A stretch of 64,000 nucleotides of DNA, from assembly GCF_048771995.1 (NCBI RefSeq), contig NC_133063.1, forward strand, positions 63,464,514 to 63,528,513. The letters run 5' to 3'. Under the pieces are notes generated by a model, which worked only from the letters and a program-made list of their open reading frames with translations, had not been told where the DNA came from and ran no database searches. A program made the translations under genes and the position numbers. How positions within the stretch are numbered: position 1 is the first letter of the stretch; the number at the start of each line of letters is the position of its first letter. Source of the stretch: Taeniopygia guttata. Its lineage: Eukaryota; Chordata; Aves; Passeriformes; Estrildidae. Shown here piece by piece: positions 42,309 to 55,200 of the stretch.

Positions 42309-43089
42309 GTAATTCATCCATGAGGGGCAAGAAACAAGTAGAGCAGAATAGGATTAAAAAGTCTAGTGATTAATTAGAATTGGTTAAAGTCTGACAGACC
42401 TTGAGATGACACCAAAATTAAGCATCCTAGAGTGTAGCCTACAGCACACTACTCGCATTTCTATATTCAGGAAACATGTTTTCTTCCTTTTACGCTGTCT
42501 TAATTTAAAAGCTGAAAAATTCAAGAGGAATTATTACATCCTCCAATGAGTCCATGAAGTTTCCTCTCAATGATCTCCTTAGTGTTACTGCAGTCTACTA
42601 TTCAAGTATATGGGACAACTGTCACAGTAATCTCATTAAAAATGTGTACTTTGTTAAAATAACCATCACAAAAATCAGTCATAGTAAGGTAGATAAGACA
42701 GAATCAGTATTGATATTGAAAATCTATTATGGAAGCCGAGAAAGGCAGAATCCAAAAACTTCAGAAGTGTGTATATAATATACTCATTTAGTTGAAAAAA
42801 ACTAATACATGTTTATTAGAACAAGTTTGGGGTTTTTTTTAAATCTCATGTTTTCTACTTTGGATAGCTTTACCTCAGCAGTCTACAAATTATTTTTGCT
42901 GTATTAAACTAGTGAAACAAGGATATTTAGTCTAGATTTTTAAGTTCCAGAAGGAAGTATTATGCAGTGTTACAAATGAAAAGCTACGTTAGCTTCCTAA
43001 TTTATCAGTAAAATACCTAACTGCAGAATGATATCAGCAAGAAATTCTATTACTTTGGAAGAGCAGGGTGATATGTTAGAGAACTCTAC
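42309..43089 (-). other. YTHDC2 intron or readthrough terminal exon
   Basis: If the donor at 43089 is not used, the reading frame runs on for about 30 codons to a stop at 42997, and AATAAA lies at 42817-42812 on the minus strand. This could form an alternative 3' end. No YTH-domain exon is present here. Confidence 0.4.
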
Positions 43090-43267
43090 CTTTGCCGACA
43101 CTGGAGAAGAAGGAGTAGCACAGGTGTTGGAATAGCTACTGCTGTCTGCAGGCTTCACTGAGGACTGAGCTGATCTGTCATCTGAGGATTGTCTGGAGAG
43201 CAAAATGTCTTTTTCTTTGTACTTCTTTGGCTGGTGGAGTGCAGGAGAAGTAGATTTCACTGACACC
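43090..43267 (-). CDS. YTHDC2: YTHDC2 exon: Ser-rich linker, last coding exon seen
   Basis: 178 bp, acceptor CCTTTGTAG, donor AAG|GTAGAG. Encodes [16 protein letters not shown] and [16 protein letters not shown]. In relatives the YTH-domain exons come next; none is found to the left. Confidence 0.93.
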
Positions 43268-46200
43268 CTACAAAGGACATACTTTGAGTTTCACAAGCAG
43301 TCACTGAACAACGTACATCGACCTGCCAACCTACTGCATGACCACATGTATTACAGCAACTACAAAATCTATTAAAGCCTAACTAAAAACTCATACTGAC
43401 CATTCATTGCTTTTTAATGCTACTGTTCAACTTCTTCTGCTACTTCTCAAACATCACAATTCATGGACAATATTCCTGACTGCTCTCTCCAACAGCAGCC
43501 CCAGGTATGAAATACTTCTCTTTGGGACCACAATGCAGCATACAACAGTATAACACCTTCCAACTGTACTTCCGCTGTTTCCACCTCCTATTACTAGCAG
43601 AAACTTAAGTGATACTTGTATACATAAACTGCAACCTACAGTGAGCAGAAGACCTCAGCATCTTACTTTTCAGCATGAGAGAAGTCAGACAATTCTGTTT
43701 CTGTTGAGCTGTTTCTGCTGTTGGTTGACATGCATGTAGATGCCAAAGGAAGTTCTTCACAAGTCACAGGCCTTGGTCTCTGGCCAATTCCTGAAGGCTG
43801 CTGTAGACCTGCAGACTGTTCTTCAGCACTCAGAACAGCTGTAATTGCTCTTACAGTTGTTTCATCAACCTCAGACCACAGCTTAGAAGGAGCTCGCATA
43901 CGACGCAGAAACAAGCTGTGCCACTTCTGCCTGAGTTGCAGCAGCATACCAGCAGCCTGCAATAAATTCCAATTCTGTTCAATACTGATGAAAATTAGAT
44001 CACACAGGTAAGAGAACCCTGTCTTTTCCATATCAGGCAGCACCTGGCATTCTAATATAAACAGGGCCCACAATTAAAGGCAAGACTAAGGTCTTGGGGA
44101 AGGGGAATAATCCATATTTAAATTAAGATGTTAAATTGCTTTCTTTTCCTTGGGTGCAAGGTAATTTTGGAAACATTTCATTTAGCTCGGTAATAAACTT
44201 AGCTTTGTATTGTAATTCCACAGACTTTTTTTTTTCCTTCTTATCTTTCAAGAAAACCCAATCCTTTCATGCTTTATGCCCTTCCTCTCAAATCAGTCTC
44301 TACTCATGCACTCTTCAGTCATAGTTGATGGAAAAGAGCTCTAAGTGATATTTTTCTTACATAGACCCCTGGTCAAATGTGATGACTAAATTCAGAAGAC
44401 TATTGTCTAATTCTGCTACCAGAAATGCTTCCATTACAATAAATTTTTAAAAATCACTCTTGTGGACATGTCTAGGAGAGAGAGTATTATTATTAGAGTT
44501 GGTAAAGTTGTGTGTTTCATGACCCATAAACTGCCTCCTACCACAGCCACAGCTCCCCAATGACATAAAGACTTCTATTTCAAAGAGGTTTTGAAATTTA
44601 TCCTTTCGAAATCTGACAGCAACTTTCTTTCAGCAACTTCAGCTTCAAGTGCTCCTTTTTTGATCTGATTTTGGTTATCCTCTCAAAGAAAGAAGAACAC
44701 AATAAGCCAATGTGACTGTCCTCTCAGCTCCTGTTCAGATTTTGGCTATCCCAGCTCGTGCTATGGCCTGATGGAGCACCATGCAGGCAGGACAGGAGGC
44801 CAGAAGGAGCAGAAGGGCCCTTATGCAGTCACTGTCACCTGCAGCTTGCTGTCCCTTGCAGCCATTATCTTTTGTCTGCCAGTCTCTTCAGAATCTGCTG
44901 ACGTGTGGAAAGGGACAAAACTGCCAAGCTCAGATATAAAACATCATACTGCCCAGAAAGTTTTTGAAACAGACCCAACAGCATCTGGATTGCTGAGGCT
45001 TTCCTGGTCCCTTTTGTGAGAGACAGGACACCCACATCAATAGGGAGGAAGAGGGATGAGCACTCTCAATGTTGACTTAGGTGACTAATTATTCTCTTTC
45101 TTTTTGCTGACAAGTAAAAGAATAGAAAGGTACGGGTGATAGGTGATGAAACACTGCAACTTGGATGTTGAATACACGGATTCAGGCGACAGACAACTCT
45201 GTGCCAAAGGGGATTGAAGCCGTTTAATTATTGATGAGCTTGTGAAGTAAAGGTTAAATCACAGAGTACCTAGTTCGAGAGACCGAAATAGACCATGACA
45301 TTCTTGGAGAGAATTCTTGGCTACTCAAATGTTACAAAAACCTTTTCACATCTTTTTTTCAATTCCTCTACATGAAGCAAACCCAGGAGTAATTTCTTAC
45401 TTACTTCAGGGTCCAGTCTGAGATGGAGCCATTCATCCAGATTCAGCAGTGCCAGATCAGCAGATGTCTTGTCCTCCATCTCACTGTCGCTGCTATCATT
45501 AGATACCCCTCCCCCTGAATTAAAGACAAAAGGTGCATTAGCATTTCCATATTTTTTCTACTATTATTTCTACACAAAAACCCGCATACTACGGTATTAC
45601 CAGCAATAATGTTTTTCCTTCTAAAATTGACTTTAAATGTAAACATTTGTAAAACTACCTCTTCTTTTCTGCAAATACACTGCAAAGTCTTTGCTCCAGA
45701 TAGCAGCAATCAAGCCAGACCTGCTGAAGGTCCTACTGTGTAAAAACCTGTATTGATATGATGTGACCCAACTCATGTACCTCCACCAGTATCCACAGGC
45801 CACTACACAACTTTTGCCTAAAGCTGTTTGCAAAATCACACATGCCTCTATTTCCTGGTAAAACAGCAGATCTAAAGACCTAGTAAGAAAAAAAAAATCT
45901 ATACATATAGCTATTAATTAGGATTCTCTATTTTTCTTAAGTGCAATTCAATCAGCATGAGCACTACTCTAAGGTTCACAGTTTAAAAGCAAGACAGAAA
46001 AGCTCTAGAAATAAGTTGGACTTTTAGTTTGATTCAAACTATGAGAACTAGAAGCAGTTCTTTTTGCTTCCATTCCAAGAGGACTCAATTTAAATCAGAA
46101 AAAAGAAGGAAATTTTTATATATTCTCTATTACTCACAGTTAATAGTACAGTTAACTGAAATTAAAAATGATCAGTAGAACATGTCTTGAAAATGTATGT

Positions 46201-49200
46201 GTTAGCTAGAAGCAACATGACTTGTTTGCCATATTGATTGTTTCTAAATTATTCTGTTTGAATAATCTGGTTCAATGTATCAAGTAAAGTAGTCTGTAGA
46301 AAAAGAACATGCATACTACACTTCTCAGTGCCAGTACTACAGTTCTCATTAGACATTGTGGCTGTATTCTTTCCTTACAAACTATACTGCAGTTTCTGAG
46401 ACCCTACAACTGTGTAATTTATGGACTTGAGTATGTAAGGAATCCCAAAATGGAGAGATTTATTACAGAACCAACAAACTCTTCCTGAATAGCTGCAGGA
46501 ATTATAACAGCGCTATTTTCAGAATCAGCCAATACATGTATTAAATATTACTGAAAAATAAGTTTTCCATGTCACACGCTGATGTATAGCAACGGAAACA
46601 TCCCAAATCCAGACTCCAGTGTACCTCGAAAGGATGAAGATGCCTGCAAGGCATTACTTGGCAGTCTGGCTGGTCCACAGAAGAGGGCCACCGTGACAGG
46701 TGTCACAACAGAGCAGCACCTGATGTTTGCTGTCTTGTGAGCTCTCGTCATTTCATCATATATAAGCCAGTCTGTAGGGAGAGCCTGGATGGCTGCAGCT
46801 TGTCCATTTGCTGGGGCAATCTGTGCAAGAGCAGGTAAAACCAGGCTATTAAACCCTCTACCTGTAATTAATGTAAATTTGAACGTATTTCTCATTTTAT
46901 CCGGAGACACTGTGGATGCCTCAACCTGGCAGTGCTCAAGGCCAGGCTGGGTGGGGCTCTGAGCAACCTGGACTAGTGGAAGGTGTCCCTGCCCATGGCA
47001 GGGGTTGGAATGAGATAAGCTTTAAGGTCCCTTACAACCCAAACCATTCTATGATTCTGTATTTTGAGAACTAAATACACGTACAATTATATACATATAA
47101 AAATATACATGCACATAAAAAAGCGTGAGAGAATTCAACCAGATTCATAAATTATCCTACCATGATAAAACAAAACATTTTGCTTTAAAAAGAAATGTTA
47201 AAAAAAAGTTTCAGAGAAAAACTTGCTTTTAAGAATAGGGATCATTATATCTTTAAAACAATTTTATAGCAGGGCAGTGTTTTTGTCATTTTGCCTTGTT
47301 CCATCTAGAGAAAGGACTAACTGAAACGATGGAAAAATGAATCAACTCAATTCTATCAGCTGGGTAGAACAGTATTTTCTACAGCTGTAGTGTTAAATGC
47401 CTATACTGCTTTTAAAGTACTGACAAATAGGAAAAGACATTTCTAAAACACGTGACAGATTTTAGTGCCCTTTTTTTTGAATTATGAATTCAAAGTGTCT
47501 TTACCTTTTTATACTGAGACTGACCAAGAGCAGAGGTAGGATGAAATCGCACTTTCTTCTCCTTTGATTCCGTCAGCACCAGGCTGTCTCTGTCTACATG
47601 CACAAGATTGGGATACATCCCGGCCACTAAGGCACCTTTAATTACAGCCCAGTTCTCAGAGTTAGTATTAACATCTCTAATATCAGCTCCTCCTCTGGCT
47701 CTCACAAAACCTGACAAATGAAAGAGACAAAACAGTGCCATGTTAGCTTGTGTTTGGTTCTCAAAAGGAGTCAGAAACTAAAGGTGAAATAAATGACTTC
47801 TTTGTTGCATTTTTCGCCACTGCCAACCTTAACAGCACCAAGAAGAAACCATTACACTGAAATCCTTCCTGATAAGGGGTTTCATACTAACACAGAATAC
47901 CACTATTTTCTACAATATAAAGACATTTCCTATGGGAATAATTCATTAGAACATGAAATGCAGTGGCATGTGGAGATGAGGGTGCTTTCAGTTAGATCAG
48001 CCACAATTCCTCATCTGCACCATACCCTGCATGAATGTGTGCATGAAGGTGTATTTCAAATTAAGGAAAATTACACCAGTGAACATGATTTTTGTTACAA
48101 TTTCTATATGCTTGACTTTAAAACAATATTCAAATTGTTTCCAACTTCTCTACCTGAGGCTCTAAGCTGGCCAAGCACCTGTGTTCTCATTCCTGCAATG
48201 GTTTCCATTGTGGCTTGGGATAGGAAGTTCTTTTCACAGAAGGCTCTCTCCCAGCCGTCACTGCGTGCCTTCTGCCATGCCTGAAGATGTTTTTACATTT
48301 GCCTATTAATTTCAAGGACTTAAACTAAAAACTGCATTTTTTAAAAAATATTACATTTATGTCAATAAAATGAATGCAAAACCCATTCTAAAAATTAATG
48401 TATCAAACCAGATTATTTTTTTTGTTCAACAATTAGATTCTCTTTATGTGTTCACTACAGTGATGATTATGTCAAGTTAAAACAATAAATAAAGATCATT
48501 ACATTAAGATCATGATTCAAAGTTCAGTGTAGTAGGATGCAAAGAGGCACATTGTTGGAACATTCAAAATTTTATAATGTTTGAAACAAAACATACTACA
48601 AAAACGGTTCCCTCTTCTGTGGACCAGCCAGACTGCCAAGTAATGCCTTACACAGGAAAGGCACTAGGCAAAAAGAAAGTCTTCTCTGAGCACTTAATCA
48701 CAGCCCGCCACTCTACATCCAACTGGTGCATCTGCATTTTGCTTGAATGTGCTGTGATTAGTACTCTCTGAAATGAAAGACTACCTGGAAAGCCCTGAGC
48801 AGGGCCATGTGGTCACTGAACGTTCCGGCAGCAAAACGCTTCCTGCACAGCACGGCTGCACGCTTTTGGGAGGCCAGCGTGGGCAGCACAAAAGGGTCTT
48901 GGCAGGCAAGAGCACAGGCAATGGTCAGAACAGGATCCAGGCACTTCAGAACTACAGCATACAACACCATTTTACCGAGGTGTGGCTCTACAGGTAATTC
49001 AGTGAGGTGATAACCAAGCTCAGTGAGATCTTCCCAAGGGTCCATGGCATCTATGGTCTGTTCATAAACAAACAAACAAACAAATAAAGGAGAGGGGGAT
49101 GGGTACAGTGGACAAAATCAATTTACAGTGAAAGCAGAAAGGATGTGAATAATGGACATTAACTAGACTTGTTTCCAAACACTACAGAAGCAAGTCAAAC

Positions 49201-52200
49201 TATTAACTGAGACAAGACTTTGAAGCACTCTCTTCCCTTGACATGGAAAAACACATCCCTACACACAAAATGAAAACAGACAATAACCAAAACTTCAAAA
49301 CATCCTTAAGTAATTAAAAACAGCTTCAGTACAAACTGAAGTCAGTAAACTGCTACACCACAAATTTGGGATCAAACACAATTACAATCTAAACCTATTC
49401 CTTTTCTGACCTTAAGCATATGCACAGCATTTCTCACAGTTACAGCAGGCGGAGGATCAGGAGCTTTCATAAGAAAGTCTACAATTGGACAATTAACTGG
49501 AGCCAGAAGTTTTGTGTACAAACAGATCTCCTGCAAGGTAAAAGGCAGAACAAAAAAAGATTACCAAGATTTGGAAGCAGCCGCCAAACACATGATTTGC
49601 TGCAATTAATAGTATGGTTTGAGGACATTGTATTTTTTAAAGTTATAGTTTCTAACTGAACATGCACCTGAAGCGGCATCCTTAGAAGTTCTGGAGATTG
49701 AAATTCCAACATATTCTGAAATCGGAGCCTGCTGAAGAGACGAAAGCAGACTCCAGGCTGACAGCGCCCAGCCCTTGAAAATAAAATATGGAAGGTTGTG
49801 AAAATGAGGATTTCTTTCTAAAAACAAAACCAAAAGCCAACAAAGACACAGAAACTCAGAATGGAAAAGAAGAGGCAGTACTATGAAGAAAGCGTTGTTA
49901 AGTCACACGCAAAGTGAGAGTTTTCTAATCATGAATTATTTTTGAGAGTGTGGCAATTTTTTTACTATAATTTTAAGCCAACACTGAGAAATCTGGAGGA
50001 AAGAAAAACAAGGCTTATCTAATGTAAAGTGCTGTGGGTTTTTTGCTAACCTAAGACCAGTTCAAATCTCAATCTTCCTTTGTTGTAAGGAACCAGCTGC
50101 AAACTTTATTGTTTCCCCTCACATCCCCTAAACAGAAGTGATGCTTGGAGTAAAAGGTAGAATAAAGATGAAGTAACTTGTGAGTGAATGAGAGACAGCC
50201 AATTCTCTCAGTCATATACATCTATGTGCATACGTGCAGCTTAATGCCAATATGATTGATTAAACAGGCATTTGTTACTACATAAACTTCTGAGCCCTCA
50301 CCCACAGTGCTGGGAAGAATATAATCATGGCCTGTTAAGTCATGGATAGCTTGGAGAAAGTGAAATAGGCAGTCCGCTGCCCACAGACATGATGTGAAAA
50401 CACCCCACTGGACATTGTGACTGCTGGTGCTACATGGGAGAAAGAGGAAGGAGAACAAATTAATGGGGGGAAAACAACCCAGACCTTTGGGAAATGCCTG
50501 AGCGTCACTTTTCTACAACGTGGGAGATTATTCCAAGGAAATACATGCTGACGCCTACTCACCTGCAGAGAACGAGTGTTGGCCACTATGCAACACAACA
50601 CTGGACTAGGCCAGAAACAGCTACTATGTTGTGTGCTTTATTCTAAACATAAAGGACTGTGGATATCTGCAAAATGGAAACCGCTATGAGGCATTTATTA
50701 CCTGCCTTTTCTCTGGATAGCACTGGCTTTTGAAATCCACCCCATTTTTACCATTGTAACACGACTCAGTGCATCAAAAGACTTCTAGAAAAACAAAGAA
50801 AGGAATGCAAACTGAAAACTCAATAGGGTACATGAAATACAAGTTACTAGTTATTTAGATTACCAACAGAAGTTTTCTAAAAAGTATGAAATAGTAATAT
50901 ATACAGCAGCTTCTGACACAAAGGTACCTTCTCAATTTCGAGTGAATTAATGAGGGTATCTGCTTTCTAGTATCTTAATGCTCCACAATTTTTGAAATTC
51001 AAGATTTTCAAGGTTTTTTAGACAGATAGCTTACAGTATTTGTCTTAAAACAAATGCATGTTGAAACTTTTCAGCAAGGACTGTTGCCTGACAGGCACTA
51101 GCTCTCAGCTAGTAAAAGCTTTTTTTCACTTTACTGTAAAGTCATAAATAATAAAAAAAAAGTTCTCCAAAATTTATGCACTGTGTGTTTTAGAATCACA
51201 CTAGGAAAATTTATGGCAGTCCTACCTCTTTCACCTTGCCTGAGTCAATGACAAACACCACATCACTGACTGTTATGCTGGTTTCTGCAATATTAGTAGA
51301 AAGAATCTGCAAACAAAAAAACCAAAACCACCAAAACTATAATAACTGTAAAAGCAATGGCAAAATAGGTCATTGTGGCATTGGAAAAAGTCCTCTAATA
51401 CTTGCAATTTTGTGAATGCCAAAAGGTGGACTTTCAAGCACTTTCTTCTGGTACAAAGTCTGCATACTTGAATGAAGCACGAAAACTTGGTACCTAACGC
51501 AAGACAAAAGGAACATTTTAAGGATCCTTAAAAGAAGCAATGAAAAGCCACAGTAACTAAAGGTTTTACCTGTGAGCATTATCAGTGAATCTCTTATCAT
51601 CCAAAACAATGCGGTCTCTCAGGCTCACTATCTCATCATACCCAGGAAGAAATATTAAAATTGCTCCTAAAAAAGGAAGTGGGTTTGCAAAGTTAAACAG
51701 AAAATTCAAATACATGACGAATAGCATTCAGAAGGTTTTAACGTTTGTGGATTGCTGAAAAAAGAGCACGATTCATCAGAAGCCAAATCCACAACCACTG
51801 GTTAGGTATTTACCTACCTGCATCAGAACTATGACAGATGCTGTGAAGTAAGTGCATTATCAGATCCAGATCCACTTTTTCATCATCAAAACTGTGATGA
51901 TAAGCTGTCAGTAGCTCTCTGTCCTCTGCACTAAGGTCACTAGCACTTTTTTGGACCAGGGAACTTTCATCCATGTTTCCAAATCCGAATGAAGCGCTGT
52001 AACAGGGAAATACATCAGAATCAAGGCTGCCCCTTCGGGTTTGCATTGAGCCATCCACTCAAAGTTAGTTCAAGACCAATATGACTATTGGTCTTGAATT
52101 CTGATGTTTAAGTGTAGCAGAAGGGAATCACCATACTATTACTGTTTACTGATTTCAATGTTAACCCAGTGAAGGATGCCACTTTATTTATTAGTGTTAA

Positions 52201-55200
52201 CTTTAGTTTTCTTCAACTTCATTGAAACACAACCATAAGCAAAGGAAAGTATAAAGATACTTCTCGTTTATCTGTTCAAGTAAAAATACTTAAGAGATAC
52301 GTGTTCTCCAAAAATTTCCCACTAGCAGAAACTACACTAAGAGAAATTATAGTAGAGATAAGCTTTACAAAACACTACCTCAAGTACGATAACTGTAAGT
52401 TAATCAGAAAATCATTCTTGAATGGCCTAGTGTGCACATTACTTCTGTAAATTTTCTTTAATATGCCTATTGCATATAAAAAGGATAAATAAAAACACAT
52501 GACAGATTTGTTTCCAAAGTAAGCATGTGAAAAGTATAGAATTAGCAAGTTGTGCAAACATAAACAATATGATACTGAGTACAAACTTTTTTGCTGTTTA
52601 TTTTTTGAAATATTCCTATTCTTAAAAAGAAGTCTTGCCATTAAGTCCAGATTTTAGACCATGAAAAGCTAAAACCTGTTCTGATTAAAAGAACACAAAC
52701 CTCAAATTTCCCATCACAACACTTTGTATATCATATACAACTCATTCTGCAAAACAGTTACAACTGACCTGTAGGATTCCAACAGATGAACAACCTCCGT
52801 CTGTCCAAAGTGCCTAGCCCAGTCCACAGCCATCCTGAAATAGTTGCACAAGTATTTTTATTAGACTTTTCACTTCAAAAGATGAATATGAAGAGCGCAT
52901 CAGGAGAGGCACTTGACACCAGCCTTTTGTACCCATTTCTGTACTGACATCCGTACTGTTATTGCTGGATCTGCAACTTCCCATTTGAAAGTGCATGAAT
53001 AGGTGTTAACAGCTATCTGACTTTTAGGTGACTACAGTTCTTTACCACAAAAGAATGTCCGTTTTACACAGGAGCAAACATGCACAAGGAAGTGAGGAGG
53101 AAGAAAGTGCCATTCCTTTAAAAAGTCCACAACAAGGTGCAGAGATCAGACCTGCCTGTTTGCAGTATCCTTGAAGTCATCTCAAAAGGTCACACCCCAG
53201 GCATAACATTTGGCTATTTCATGTCTTTCAGACGCTGTCCTCCTCATGATGCAGTTCACTGTTTTATCTTTAAACTGCATTCCTTCCCAAGTTTTTTCAA
53301 ATGTTAGTACCAAATATCAGACCCCTGGAATCCTAATTCTTATCATTCCATACAACAATTATTTACTGTACTTCCCTGTTTATATGAAGACATAATCCAT
53401 GACCACAAAACCTGAGTTTCTACAGATTCACAAATATTTTTACATGCTACAATATATTTAGAAACATAACAGAAAGATCTTCTGATATGGGTAACTCCAT
53501 GAAAATAGGAATTGCCAAATATTTTGGTCCAATTCAGTAGATTACAGTTGTTCTGCTAACCAGTATCTTAAATAAGACCTACTGAAACAAAGTTTATAGC
53601 TCATAATCAAGACCATGTAATTAAGAATTCAATTTAGAATTTACAGAAAACAATGTGATTATCAGGAGTTAGAAATTGTTGAGGCTGTCAAAATCTATAG
53701 TTCTTACAGCAGTGTGATAAGTTAGCAAATTAATTTAGATGTTAAACAATTTTCTTTCTCTCTCCTATACTGACACATAAATCTATCTTTTGGTTTCTCT
53801 GTTTTTACCAGCCATTAGATGATTTGCAGTGGATACTTGCTCCCATGCTGATCAACTGTTCTACTTGACTCAAAAAGCCTCTCCCTGAAGAAATCATCAG
53901 AGCAGTCGCACCAGTTTCACTGTGCCTATAATCAACTGAGAAGAAAAAAAAAAATCCAGCAAACCCAAGAGAAATGTTATTTTTTCATCTAAATATAGTA
54001 CAAATATTGCTTTCAAATTCCAGCCCAAAGAGAATTTGTTTCCTCACTTTATCTCTGAAGTTAGTTCATATGAATTCTACACTGTTTTAGAAACACACTT
54101 CTGTCAATACTTCAAAACAGCAACTAACTAAACAACCCATTATTTCTGCTAGCCCTATCATTTTTTCAGTCGGCATCAGAATGCAAAGGTAACACCATTT
54201 GAAACTGGAGATAAAAGTAGCCATAAAAATCTAAGTAAATTTGAGGTTGCTTTTTTTTATGTAATAACACATGAAACTTACCACTGACATTTTCAGTTAA
54301 AATAAGATTTAACAGCTGAGCAAACAAATCAATATCTTTATGCAACCAGATGTCAGAAAGACAGGAATCCATTTCTTTTACTATCCACGATTCAAGGCAA
54401 TTCACATCTTTTTCAGTCTGAAGATAAAAAACAATATTGAAAGCTTAATCTCTTCCAAGAGTTGTCTTTATTCTCATACATTACCCACAAAGAATTGGAA
54501 TGGTTATTTTTCCCAGCAGCAACAGGAACCCAAATATATCAGTGTAGATATACCTAACTCAGGTATCAGTTAATGCATTGATTTTATCATATGCAAGTAC
54601 GAACACAATGGCAGTCGAGCCATTTGATCTGAGGAAAAGCTGTGCACAACCACCCTGTCTGAAGAGCACACTTCAGCTAGAGCAGTTCATCCTAATCAAG
54701 TAATCTTTAAAATACATTACTGTCCTGAGAGACTCAACACAACTGTAGAAAACAGATTTTAAATGGCTAGAATACAACACAAATATAAACATCTCTTCTG
54801 ACAAAAGAAAAAACTTACCAGTTGATTAAATACTGTGTCACCACCATCATCCAACCATTTGTACTCCTCATTTGTCCTTGGAACTGATTTTTGTCTCCGA
54901 GATGTCCCTTTGTTAGTGTTATCTTGAGCTGAACACCACTCAGCAAGAGTGTTCTTCTGTTTCTCTTCTAGAATGCAAAGTATTCCCCAAGAAAGTTTTA
55001 GAGTCATATTTATTATCCATTGTTTTCTACTAAAAAAGTTAGTTACAGCAGGTTTTACCAAGTTTTACCTATTCAACCTCTTTTATTTAGTCCAGAATGC
55101 TACTACCAGTCCAACATAAATGACATATTTAAGGGTACCCAAAGGGCACCACTGCAAACAAGGGCTATAAAAACAAGGTAAAACCCAACACTTTGGTGTT

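Noticed and set aside
42554-42778. Possible YTH-domain exon left of 43 kb
   Set aside because: No stretch reads as the YTH aromatic-cage motifs in any minus-strand frame; the ORF is AT-rich chance.
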